A stretch of DNA of 64,000 nucleotides from Bacteroidota bacterium (GTDB lineage Bacteria; Bacteroidota; Bacteroidia; 2-12-FULL-35-15), in assembly GCA_005772895.1 (NCBI GenBank), contig SXIH01000023.1:34011-98010 (forward strand), in the 5' to 3' direction. The notes under the pieces were generated by a model. It was not told the DNA's origin, did not search any database, and worked only from the letters and a program-made list of their open reading frames with translations. Each line of letters begins with the position of its first letter. Within the stretch, counting starts at the first letter, position 1. A program made the position numbers and the translations under genes. Positions 50,541-59,119 of the stretch are shown one piece after another.

Positions 50541-51749
50541 ATGAAGCAAGCATTTATTATTGACGGAGTTCGTACTCCAATCGGAAATTTCGGTGGAACA
50601 TTATCAACAGTTCGTACCGATGATTTGGCTGCAATTGTTTTGAAAGAATTAATCAAGCGCAATCCGAGTATTGATGCAAAACAAATTGGTGATGTGTTGT
50701 TAGGTTGTGCAAATCAATCGGGTGAAGACAACCGTAACGTTGCTCGTATGGCTTTGTTACTGGCTGGTTTGCCATATCAAGTTCCAGGTGAAACCGTAAA
50801 TCGTTTATGTGCATCCGGATTATCTGCTTCTATGTCGGCTGCCAGAACTATTATGATTGGTGAAGCAGATTTGATGATTGCAGGTGGAGTGGAAAATATG
50901 ACGCGTGGACCATGGGTGATGTCGAAAGCATCTTCTGCATTTGGTCGTGATCAACAAATGTTTGATTCGTCTTTTGGTTGGAGATTCATCAATCCAAAGA
51001 TGAAAGAGCTTTACGGAGTGGACGCAATGGGTGAAACAGCAGAGAATTTAGCTGACAGAGATAAAATTTCTAGAGAAGATCAAGATAAATTTGCATTGTG
51101 GTCGCAACAAAAAGCTGCTGCTGCTCAAGCGAAAGGAAGATTTGCAAAAGAAATCATTGGCGTTTCTATTCCGCAAAAGAAAGGCGATCCGAAATTATTT
51201 GATAAGGATGAATTTATGCGTGCAGATACAACCATGGAAGGTCTATCAAAATTAAAAGGTGCATTTAAAAAAGAAGGCGGAACTGTTACTGCTGGAAATG
51301 CATCTGGATTAAACGATGGAGCAGCTGCAATTTTATTGGCTTCTGAAGATGCAATAAAAAAATTCAACCTTATTCCAAAAGCAAGAATCGTTTCAAGTGG
51401 AGTAGCAGGTGTTGAACCTAGAATTATGGGAATCGGTCCGGTTGAAGCAACCAACATGGCGTTGAAGCGTGCAGGATTGACAATGAAAGATATTGACTTA
51501 ATAGAATTGAATGAAGCATTTGCAGCACAGGCGTTAGCATGCACACGTGCATTGGGAATTGCAGATAACGATTCAAGAATAAATCCAAATGGTGGAGCAA
51601 TTGCTTTAGGTCATCCATTAGGTATGAGCGGAGCAAGAATTTTAAATTCTGCAGCTATTGAGTTGCAAGAACAAAACAAACGTTACGCTTTAGTTACAAT
51701 GTGTATCGGAGTTGGACAAGGTTATGCAGTAATTATAGAGAAAGCCTAA
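50541..51749 (+). CDS. paaJ: 3-oxoadipyl-CoA thiolase PaaJ (PcaF type)
   Basis: A 402-residue thiolase that cleaves 3-oxoadipyl-CoA to acetyl-CoA and succinyl-CoA, the last step of the phenylacetate pathway. Cys90 in VNRLCASGLSASMSAAR is the nucleophile; GHPLGMSGARI and the terminal CIGVGQGYAVIIE contain the other catalytic residues. The region DVLLGCANQSGEDNRNVARMALLLAGLP is specific to the PcaF/PaaJ group, which distinguishes it from the atoB-type copy at 10945. The stop abuts the paaY start with no gap. Confidence 0.93.
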   Translation: MKQAFIIDGVRTPIGNFGGTLSTVRTDDLAAIVLKELIKRNPSIDAKQIGDVLLGCANQSGEDNRNVARMALLLAGLPYQVPGETVNRLCASGLSASMSAARTIMIGEADLMIAGGVENMTRGPWVMSKASSAFGRDQQMFDSSFGWRFINPKMKELYGVDAMGETAENLADRDKISREDQDKFALWSQQKAAAAQAKGRFAKEIIGVSIPQKKGDPKLFDKDEFMRADTTMEGLSKLKGAFKKEGGTVTAGNASGLNDGAAAILLASEDAIKKFNLIPKARIVSSGVAGVEPRIMGIGPVEATNMALKRAGLTMKDIDLIELNEAFAAQALACTRALGIADNDSRINPNGGAIALGHPLGMSGARILNSAAIELQEQNKRYALVTMCIGVGQGYAVIIEKA

Positions 51750-52346
51750 ATGGTCTACGAATTCAACGGATATAAACCAGTCATTCACGAAAGTGCATTC
51801 ATTCATCCGAATGCAACTGTTACAGGAAATGTAATCATCGGAAAAAATGTTTATGTTGGTCCTGGTGCTGCAATCCGTGGCGATTGGGGACAAATTATTA
51901 TTGAAGACGGTTGTAATGTGCAAGAGAATTGTACAATTCATATGTTTCCGGGAACAACTGTTTTATTAAAAGAAGCTTCACATATTGGTCACGGAGCAAT
52001 TATTCACGGTGGCACTATTGGGAAAAATGTTTTGGTTGGAATGAATGCAGTGGTGATGGATGATGTGGTGATTGGTGATAATTGCATTGTTGGTGCTTTG
52101 TGTTTTGTTCCTGCGAATACTGTAATTCCAGAAAGAAAAGTTGTAGTTGGAAATCCAGCAAAAATTGTGAAAGATGTGAGTGATGAAATGATAGAATGGA
52201 AAACGCAAGGCACAAAGTTGTATCAGCAATTGCCTGCTGATTGTAAAGCAACATTAAAAGAGTGTGAGCCATTGAGAGAAGTTGAAAAAGATAGGCCTAA
52301 ACAACAGGATATTTATAAGACCTGGAAAGAAACGAAAAGTAAATAA
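51750..52346 (+). CDS. paaY: Hexapeptide-repeat thioesterase PaaY (gamma-carbonic-anhydrase fold)
   Basis: A 198-residue left-handed beta-helix protein: NATVTGNVIIGKNVYVGPGAAIRGDWGQIIIEDGCNVQENC, then three metal His in the hexapeptide turns (TIHMFPG, HIGHGAIIHGG). The C-terminal segment ECEPLREVEKDRPKQQDIYKTW is the extra tail that PaaY has beyond gamma-carbonic anhydrases. PaaY hydrolyses the ring-derived dead-end CoA ester of the pathway (2-hydroxycyclohepta-trienylformyl-CoA). It starts one base after paaJ and overlaps no other gene. Confidence 0.9.
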   Translation: MVYEFNGYKPVIHESAFIHPNATVTGNVIIGKNVYVGPGAAIRGDWGQIIIEDGCNVQENCTIHMFPGTTVLLKEASHIGHGAIIHGGTIGKNVLVGMNAVVMDDVVIGDNCIVGALCFVPANTVIPERKVVVGNPAKIVKDVSDEMIEWKTQGTKLYQQLPADCKATLKECEPLREVEKDRPKQQDIYKTWKETKSK

Positions 52347-52347
52347 A

Positions 52348-52743
52348 ATGAAAAAAGTATCACTACTACTTTCTGTATTTTTTCTTTTGATGCCATTTGT
52401 TATGATTGCTCAAGAAAAAAAATCTATTGAGAAAAAATACGAGATGAAAACGTATTATCTTATCTTTCTGAAAAAAGGTGAAAACAGAACGCAGGACTCG
52501 GTTACTGTAAGCAAATTGCAGGAGCAACACATGGCTCATTTAACAAAAATGGAAGAAACAGGCAAGATGGATATTTGTGGTCCATTGTTGGAAGATGGAG
52601 ATATCCGCGGAATCTGTATTTATAATGTTGCAACAAAAGAAGAAGCGGAAAAATTAGCAAACGAAGACCCAATGGTGAAAGCCGGAAGATTAAAAGTGGA
52701 AGTACATCCATTTTATTCTGCAAAAGGAGTAAGTTTAAAATAA
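52348..52743 (+). CDS. Exported YciI-like (YCII-related) domain protein
   Basis: The ATG at 52348 gives a 131-residue protein beginning with a signal peptide (MKKVSLLLSVFFLLMPFVMIAQ) and lies 1 nt after the paaY stop. The mature part is a YCII-like ferredoxin-fold domain: MKTYYLIFLKKG ... LQEQHMAHLTKMEETGKMDICGPLLEDGDIRGICIYN ... ANEDPMVKAGRLKVEVHPFY, including the conserved His in HMAHL and Asp in EDPMV. YciI relatives are small oxidoreductase- or dehydrochlorinase-like enzymes. A periplasmic copy tied to a phenylacetate cluster is unusual; it might act on a toxic by-product, but that is inference. Confidence 0.78.
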   Translation: MKKVSLLLSVFFLLMPFVMIAQEKKSIEKKYEMKTYYLIFLKKGENRTQDSVTVSKLQEQHMAHLTKMEETGKMDICGPLLEDGDIRGICIYNVATKEEAEKLANEDPMVKAGRLKVEVHPFYSAKGVSLK

Positions 52744-52747
52744 AACT

Positions 52748-53191
52748 ATGAATCTATATTTGCATTTTATACTAGTGAACTCCGAATTCAATAAAGGTTT
52801 GGCGGATGATTTATACAATGGCGAAGAGTCGGAAGATAATATCAAACATTTGTGGGAAGATGAGTTCCAGGTTTCGGAACCAGTAAAAGAGTTTAAAATT
52901 TCTAACAACGCTATTTATAAGTTGGCTGGATTTTTCCCTGATGATAAACCTTTTAGTTTTGAAGTCTGGGATATGACAATTGTAGACTGTAAAACAGAAA
53001 GCGGAAAAGCGATGCAGTTTGCTGTATCAAAAAAACTATTAAAGAAAACGGAGAAGGTAGTAGATGAAAAAACAAACGATACGCATTTGTATTTCTATTT
53101 AAGAGATGCAACTCCAATGGAAAATCCAATGAACGGAGTGTATATTGTAAAAACAGATTTCCCCAAAGAACTTAAAATAAAGAAAAACTAA
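52748..53191 (+). CDS. Protein of unknown function in the paa operon
   Basis: A 147-residue soluble protein, mixed strands and helices (MNLYLHFILVNSEFNKGLADDLYNGEESEDNIKHLWEDEF ... FSFEVWDMTIVDCKTESGKAMQF ... THLYFYLRDATPMENPMNGVYIVKTDFPKELKIKKN). It is acidic in the middle and Lys-rich at the end. It starts 4 nt after the YciI-like gene and overlaps the next by 1 nt, so it belongs to the paaI-onward transcript. I do not recognise a family. Confidence 0.65.
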   Translation: MNLYLHFILVNSEFNKGLADDLYNGEESEDNIKHLWEDEFQVSEPVKEFKISNNAIYKLAGFFPDDKPFSFEVWDMTIVDCKTESGKAMQFAVSKKLLKKTEKVVDEKTNDTHLYFYLRDATPMENPMNGVYIVKTDFPKELKIKKN

Positions 53192-53646
53192 TGGACAAAT
53201 TAGCATTTTTAAAAACAGAATTTCCAAAATTAGTAAGAACGTTAAATCCTGAAGCCAAAGGTGAGTGGGGAGTATTAAACGGACAACAAATGGTTGAACA
53301 CATGGCTGACTCTATTAGCTATGCCACAGGAAAAAATACTCAGAAGTTACAATCTCCTGTTGAGCATTTAGATAAGTATAAGTCATTTGCAATGAGTGAT
53401 AAAGAATTTAAGCCCAACACTCCTAATTCATTAATGCCTGCAGTTCCAAGTCCGGTAATAAAACCTACAATGGAAGAAGCTGTTCAAGAACTCGAAAAAC
53501 AAATTGCAGCTTTTATTAATTATTTTGAAAGCAATAAAGGAGCTACAATTACGAATCCATTTTTTGGTGATTTAAATTTTGAAGAGTGGGTGCATTTATT
53601 GCATAAACATGCGGTGCATCATTCGAAACAATTCAGACTTCTGTAA
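53191..53646 (+). CDS. DinB/DUF1569-like helical protein at the end of the paa operon
   Basis: A 151-residue protein resembling DinB/DUF1569 four-helix proteins: WGVLNGQQMVEHMADSISY (first His), then the far C-terminal NFEEWVHLLHKHAVHHSKQFRLL with HxxxHxxH-type metal-binding His. Members of the DinB-like superfamily include thiol-dependent enzymes and metal-dependent hydrolases. The 1-nt overlap with the upstream gene indicates co-translation. It converges directly (no gap) with the Asn-rich protein gene on the other strand. Confidence 0.7.
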   Translation: MDKLAFLKTEFPKLVRTLNPEAKGEWGVLNGQQMVEHMADSISYATGKNTQKLQSPVEHLDKYKSFAMSDKEFKPNTPNSLMPAVPSPVIKPTMEEAVQELEKQIAAFINYFESNKGATITNPFFGDLNFEEWVHLLHKHAVHHSKQFRLL

Positions 53647-54246
53647 TTACCATTTATAGCAAACCGCATAATTTGGTCTTACTTTTTTTATTTTAGAGTG
53701 TTTTAATTTAGCTCTATTGAGTTTTTTATAAAATGCTGTCCCCGATTTTTTCTTTTTTGCTCTCGATCCGGAGCTTCCCGAACCTATTGATAATTCCCGA
53801 CTTTTGAAATTGAAGTCTCTTTTAACCTGATTGGATGAATTGTCGTTTCCGTTATTATCAATTGGATTAAAATTATTGACATTTAATACTTGCTGTATTT
53901 GTTGATTATCATTATTATCAAACTGATTTATGTTGTTAAAATTATTTGATGCAAACAGCTGGTTTTGCTCATTTACTTTATTGTTTTGTCTGTTATCATC
54001 ATTCTGAATCCTATTGTATTCGTCATCTGCCAGTTGTTGTAATTTATGACAAGGGCAGTTTGGATTTCTAGGATCGTTGATGTCGTATTCTTGATTGCCA
54101 GTGTTTTGTGAAAAGGCAGGACTACTGAATAACAAAAGTAAAATGAATAAACGCAGAGCCCCGAAAAATTTCGGTAATAAGGACTTTTGAGCGCTACCTT
54201 CTCTACTCATCTTTATTATCTCTCTAAACTCTCTGCGATTATTCAT
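53647..54246 (-). CDS. Exported Asn/Gln-rich basic-tailed protein of unknown function
   Basis: A 199-residue protein with a leader (LPKFFGALRLFILLLLFSSPAFSQ) after an 18-residue N-terminal extension. Residues ~70-135 are dominated by Asn, Asp and Gln (QNNKVNEQNQLFASNNFNNI, DNNDNQQIQQVLNVNNF, NNGNDNSSNQ), a low-complexity prion-like composition. The C-terminal 50 residues are strongly basic with Ser-rich turns (SIGSGSSGSRAKKKKSG ... KLNRAKLKHSKIKKVRP). A Cys-Pro-Cys motif (NCPCHKL) follows the leader. Exported proteins of this kind could be matrix or adhesive components; no family recognised. Confidence 0.6.
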   Translation of the reverse strand: MNNRREFREIIKMSREGSAQKSLLPKFFGALRLFILLLLFSSPAFSQNTGNQEYDINDPRNPNCPCHKLQQLADDEYNRIQNDDNRQNNKVNEQNQLFASNNFNNINQFDNNDNQQIQQVLNVNNFNPIDNNGNDNSSNQVKRDFNFKSRELSIGSGSSGSRAKKKKSGTAFYKKLNRAKLKHSKIKKVRPNYAVCYKW

Positions 54247-54303
54247 TTGTCTTTTGTATTAAACGATTTATATTATATTTTATTATTTTTCAATATGTTA
54301 AAA

Positions 54304-57300
54304 TTATATAACAGCTTTTTTAATGGTTACTTTATCCATTCCACTCCATGTTTTGAATTCATTAGTATAGTACAAATAAGCGGATGAAGCTGGTGCATCG
54401 TATTCTCCTGGCATTTCTGCTTTCAAATCCAAATTAATTGTTTTTACAGCTTTTGAATCCATACCGCGGTAGTATACAGCAATATTGTTGCCAACAATTT
54501 CATAATAATCAAACACTTTTTTGTCTTGCAACTCTTTTAACTGCCAAGGTTGAACGGTGAATCCTGCAGGAATTCCAATAATTGCCATTGTGCTTGGAAC
54601 TTCTTCGTTCTTTTTATTTGTAATGGTTGCAGTCATGCGAACTGTTTCTCCAACATTTGCTGTTTTTTTAGCAAGTGTTGTTTTTAAATCAATTGCACAA
54701 ACTGCATCACTAACCGGTAATGTAGTGTTCCATGTTGCAGAAACCGAATAAGGTAATGGTGTTTTCACTCCCACATATTTCACTTTCACATCATGTTTAC
54801 CTTCACCTTTTACAAATTCTTCCATTCCCTCAATTACAATTGAACCTTTTTCTCCTGCTTTGTATGATTTTTCAGCTACTTTTTTACCATCTACATAAAC
54901 TTCTACTGTTCCGTCTTCATTGGTTTTTTTACTTGCTTTAGCATACTCAGTCAATGCTTTCAAGGCTAAGATTGTTCCTTGTGTGCTGCTGAATGTTCCA
55001 GAACCATTTCTAGAACCTATTAAATACTTAACAGCATTTTGCATTGCACTTGCATTTTTACCTTGTGTTTTTAACAAGGCAAGAATACTTAGAGATGTTG
55101 TTTCAATTGTTAATGATTGTCCTTGTGAGTAAGTGATAGAGTGTGTAGAACCAGTCCAGCTTCCATCTTTTGCTTGCTTTTCAATCAATGCATCCATTGC
55201 TTCGTTTCCTTTAGATGTCTCATTCAATTTGTAAGAAGCATTTGCCATCATTGCAAGCATATATGGATCTTTTAACTCCATTGCTTTTTTGTAAGATGTT
55301 TCGTACTCTTTTTTGATATCTGTATAATCTGCTTCAGCCAATGCATAAACAGTATAAGCATTCAAGATATCATTGCTGATTCTTCCGAAATCATGGTATG
55401 CATGTCCTTCTCTTTGGAATCCACCTTTACCGTCTTTGTGACTCATTAACCATTCAGCAGTACGATTCAGCATTTTTTGATCCACATCAGCTCCTGCCTT
55501 TTTCATGTCTACAAATTCCATGATTCCATATGCAGTTAGTCCTTCATGTGCTGGAGATGCTCCAAACCATTCGTAACCTTTATCTTTTGCTTCGAATGTT
55601 GTTAAACGTTTGTACCCTCTGTCTAATAAATCTGTAGCACGTGAAATTGTTTTTGAATCTTTGCTGTCTGTTGATTTTAAATAATCCAACACCATTGCAT
55701 TTGGATAAGCAGTGCAAGAAGTTTGTTCAAAACATCCGTAAGGCTCAGATAAAATTCCTTCTATACCTTTCATTAAATCGTTCACTACATTAGGATAAGC
55801 TGTGAGACTCATTTTAAATGAACCATTCACCACTTTATTCATTTCGAATGAAAAATTCTTTTCCATGTCTTGCCCTGAAAATGATGCTACAACAGGAAAT
55901 CCTTTTGGTGCAATTTTAATTTTTTGAGTGAATGCATCTCCTAAACCACATGCACGGAATGAGATAGTAAATTCTCCATAACCAATTTTATCTAACACTT
56001 TATAGTCCAAATAAATGGTTTTTGCTTTTCCTGGCATAATGATTTGTGCTGTTGGAATTTCAACAATTGCTTTTAATCCATCTGGAGAAAGAATTGTTAA
56101 TGCTCCACCCAAAGGTTTATCAGTATTGTTTTTTAATGTAAGTGGAATAGAAACAATATCTTCTGTTGCTACTTCAACTGGAATTTTAGTTGTCATTGCA
56201 AAAGGTAATTGTGTAAAGAAATTTTTCTCAGTTCTTCCTACAGTTCCATCTGATGCAATTCCCTCTACAGTTGTACGGAAAGAAGTAATGTCATCTGAAG
56301 CATAAAACTCTAGTGTTTTGCTTCCTGATTTGTCAACTTCAACATTTGGATTCCAGTAAATGGTATTTCTAAAGTCTGTTCTTGTTTCAACAGTTTCATT
56401 TTTATCGTATGCAGGAGCAGCAAACTGACGAGCACGATAATACGTCATGATGTTTTGTTGATTCACATTTTTTTGTTCTTCTTCCATTTTAAAGAATCCT
56501 GATCTTATGTCAGCTGATTTAGAAACTACAATTGCATTGTTCACAACATTGTTTCTGTTTTGTTTCTTATCAACTTTAGCATCATTCGCATCATCTTTCG
56601 GGCCTTTTAAATTATCCAATACTTCCATTTGCGCTGCAAAAACTTCTACATTCTTTCCTTTTTTTGCTTCACTTTTTTCTTTTACAATTGCCTTTTTCAT
56701 TGGACGATTTTCTTGTCTTACTTTTTCAGCTTTCCCTTCTCCAGCACCACCCATGTCTTCTGCCATTTCAACCATTGGCATTTCATCAAAATCTGCTCTA
56801 GATGCAGACGAACTAGGAATAGCATTTCCATAATAACGGTTATAATAATTGTTATCATATAAATACATAACAAGTCCTTGGTTGTAGTTTTGTATATATT
56901 GTGATTGCGGGCCATAGCCTGAAGCTGAATAAGATAAGGTGACAGGTGTAGTTAAATCCAGTTTGTTAAAAATAAATTTTCCGTTTTCATCTGTTTCATA
57001 TTCTCCGCCATTGTTAATTTTAATTTTTGCATTGCTTAATACTTTTCCTGTTGATGCATCCAATACAGTTCCAGCTACAATTGCTCTTTCTCCTAAATAA
57101 GCTACAGCAGGAATGTTGTCACTCATCAGCTTTTCCCACGTGAATCTTCTCCAACCTGCAGTTAATAATAGATAATCTAAAGCTTTATCTGCTTTCGGTT
57201 CTTTTTCATTAAAATAGAATGCAGGTTCTTCTACTTTTTCTTTGATGTCTTGTTGTAATAAAAGTTGTGACAAAATATTTCCTGACTTATCATCTGCAAA

Positions 57301-58833
57301 TGAAATTAATTGATCATTTACTACCGACAAGGAAAGATTTGCCGGCATTGGAATTCCTCGCTCATCTTTAACTGTAACAGTCATTTTTACTTTTTCTCTT
57401 GGAAGGTATTTGTCTTTATCGGTTTCCACAGAAATGCTTAATTGTTTATCCTTATTTACAAAGGCTAAGCGCTCAGAACGAGGAACATCTTTAGAATCGA
57501 ATAAAGTAATTTGAGAAACTCCAATTGGAAAGTTGCTTGTTGGGAAAACAATTTTATTGCTTCCTTTTTTTGCAGAAAATTCTGTTGAATAATAAATTTT
57601 ACCTCTTACTTGAGCAATTAATGACAACTCTTCTGTTTCTGTAGTATTTACATTTACTGTAAGTTCACCATTTTTTGAATTATCTACATTCATTACATAA
57701 CCGCGCGACATTGGTTTCGGTAATTCAAATGTTTCTGAAATGCCTTCTGGTTTTGTAATTTTTACAGAATATTTTTCATTTGGTTTAGGAATAAATGTGA
57801 ATGAGCCCATTCCCATGTGAAAACTACTGAAAGAAGTTATCTGAGAACCATTTTCGTTTACAACTATTCCTTCAATATCTGCTGGTTTGTCAAATTCATT
57901 CAACGCACGAAATGCAACATTGCTTTCCAATCCGGTAACTAAATCGCCACCTTCTGGAAATGCTGTAAATTGAATTTTATTTAATAAGATTGGAATAGAG
58001 CGGGAAATACTTTCTGTTAAACCATTGTAATCGATCATTACGTTTAACAATCCATCATTTGTTTTTAATTCTTTTGGTAGATTGAATTTGATATATCGCA
58101 TTCCGTTTTCATCTGTCTCTTCTCCCTTAGCGATAATTTGTTGTCCGTTTAAATTTGCAACAAACTTTATTTTATAATTACTTAGAGGTTTATTTTCGTT
58201 GGTGTTTAATTCGAGTTTTGCAACAACTTCATCTCCTGCACCGAAAGCTTTTTTCTCGAAATCCAATTTCATTTTTAAATTTGGAAGAACTACATCTTGT
58301 ACTTGTAATTCTTTTTCGAAAACATTATCAGCACCTTCATTTTTCATCCAGTTGGTATAAGCTCTTACTTTATACATTCCACCAAGTGCTTCCGCATCTA
58401 AAACAAAATCACCGGCAGCAACACCATTTTTAGCTATGATATTGATGCTTTTTTCAATTGTTCCTTTTGGATTTAAAAATTCAACGTGAACAATGTCACT
58501 TTTGTTGGAAGCTTTCATAGTTTGTCCGTCACGAACATAAGTAGTGAACCAGATATTATCTCCCGGTTCATAAAAAGGCTTATCGAACTGAACATATATC
58601 CGGTCTTCCGGAAGTTTTTGTTGATAAGCACTTAGTTTACTTTTTATGGAGCGGATAAATTCATTATCCATTGCTAATTGGTAGTAATTGCTAGGAGTGA
58701 TCCAAGCTACCATTGCCAACATTGCAAGGCTTACACCTGCGATTGGCACTATTCTGTTCAATTTTATATTTCTCATGGCTATAGGTTTTGATTTCTTTTC
58801 GCCAATAAGATGCAGGGGCTTTAAAATTTCCAT
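54304..58833 (-). CDS. Large alpha-2-macroglobulin-like protein with thioester motif
   Basis: This 1,509-residue protein has an N-terminal membrane helix/leader (IVPIAGVSLAMLAMVAWI; a Met at residue 20, coordinate 58776, is an alternative start). It has MG-type beta-sandwich domains (AYQQKLPEDRIYVQFDKPFYEPGDNIWFTTYV is the MG1/MG2 region), a carboxypeptidase-like insertion at ~600-650 (AGTVLDASTGKVLSNAKI), an Ala/Lys-rich linker (~690-790), a second A2M domain with TTVEGIASDGTVG and a TED domain holding the thioester Cys1034 in PYGCFEQTS (CxEQ motif). Bacterial A2Ms trap proteases or guard the envelope; most are partnered with PBP1C, which is absent here. Reads like a periplasmic or surface-anchored trap. 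Confidence 0.88.
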   Translation of the reverse strand: MEILKPLHLIGEKKSKPIAMRNIKLNRIVPIAGVSLAMLAMVAWITPSNYYQLAMDNEFIRSIKSKLSAYQQKLPEDRIYVQFDKPFYEPGDNIWFTTYVRDGQTMKASNKSDIVHVEFLNPKGTIEKSINIIAKNGVAAGDFVLDAEALGGMYKVRAYTNWMKNEGADNVFEKELQVQDVVLPNLKMKLDFEKKAFGAGDEVVAKLELNTNENKPLSNYKIKFVANLNGQQIIAKGEETDENGMRYIKFNLPKELKTNDGLLNVMIDYNGLTESISRSIPILLNKIQFTAFPEGGDLVTGLESNVAFRALNEFDKPADIEGIVVNENGSQITSFSSFHMGMGSFTFIPKPNEKYSVKITKPEGISETFELPKPMSRGYVMNVDNSKNGELTVNVNTTETEELSLIAQVRGKIYYSTEFSAKKGSNKIVFPTSNFPIGVSQITLFDSKDVPRSERLAFVNKDKQLSISVETDKDKYLPREKVKMTVTVKDERGIPMPANLSLSVVNDQLISFADDKSGNILSQLLLQQDIKEKVEEPAFYFNEKEPKADKALDYLLLTAGWRRFTWEKLMSDNIPAVAYLGERAIVAGTVLDASTGKVLSNAKIKINNGGEYETDENGKFIFNKLDLTTPVTLSYSASGYGPQSQYIQNYNQGLVMYLYDNNYYNRYYGNAIPSSSASRADFDEMPMVEMAEDMGGAGEGKAEKVRQENRPMKKAIVKEKSEAKKGKNVEVFAAQMEVLDNLKGPKDDANDAKVDKKQNRNNVVNNAIVVSKSADIRSGFFKMEEEQKNVNQQNIMTYYRARQFAAPAYDKNETVETRTDFRNTIYWNPNVEVDKSGSKTLEFYASDDITSFRTTVEGIASDGTVGRTEKNFFTQLPFAMTTKIPVEVATEDIVSIPLTLKNNTDKPLGGALTILSPDGLKAIVEIPTAQIIMPGKAKTIYLDYKVLDKIGYGEFTISFRACGLGDAFTQKIKIAPKGFPVVASFSGQDMEKNFSFEMNKVVNGSFKMSLTAYPNVVNDLMKGIEGILSEPYGCFEQTSCTAYPNAMVLDYLKSTDSKDSKTISRATDLLDRGYKRLTTFEAKDKGYEWFGASPAHEGLTAYGIMEFVDMKKAGADVDQKMLNRTAEWLMSHKDGKGGFQREGHAYHDFGRISNDILNAYTVYALAEADYTDIKKEYETSYKKAMELKDPYMLAMMANASYKLNETSKGNEAMDALIEKQAKDGSWTGSTHSITYSQGQSLTIETTSLSILALLKTQGKNASAMQNAVKYLIGSRNGSGTFSSTQGTILALKALTEYAKASKKTNEDGTVEVYVDGKKVAEKSYKAGEKGSIVIEGMEEFVKGEGKHDVKVKYVGVKTPLPYSVSATWNTTLPVSDAVCAIDLKTTLAKKTANVGETVRMTATITNKKNEEVPSTMAIIGIPAGFTVQPWQLKELQDKKVFDYYEIVGNNIAVYYRGMDSKAVKTINLDLKAEMPGEYDAPASSAYLYYTNEFKTWSGMDKVTIKKAVI

Positions 58834-58889
58834 AAAGGGAAATTTAAAAGAATTATAAATGATGAATTATGGATTATGAATGGGGCCGA

Positions 58890-59111
58890 TTAGCCTTCTA
58901 GTATTGAAATATACAAATCTTCCACTTTTTTACGAGCCCATGGTGTAGTTCTTAAGAATTTCAGACTTGATTTAACACTTGGGTCTTTTTTAAAGCAATT
59001 TATGTCGATATGATAGGCTAAATTTTCCCAGCCGTAATAGTTGACTAAATGATTGAGAATCATTTCAAGGGTTTTTCCATGCAGCGGATTATTTTGCTGT
59101 TGAGATTGCAT
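58890..59111 (-). CDS. VF530/DUF2132 family small protein
   Basis: A 73-residue protein matching the VF530 (DUF2132) pattern: [61 protein letters not shown]. The family fold is a small DNA-binding-like domain of unknown function. It lies 8 nt after the helicase gene on the same strand, so probably one transcript. Confidence 0.85.
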   Translation of the reverse strand: MQSQQQNNPLHGKTLEMILNHLVNYYGWENLAYHIDINCFKKDPSVKSSLKFLRTTPWARKKVEDLYISILEG

Positions 59112-59119
59112 GCAAAAAA

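Noticed and set aside
56507..56833. 108-codon plus-strand frame inside the macroglobulin gene
   Set aside because: Antisense shadow of the Ala/Lys-rich linker; no start context or conserved motif.
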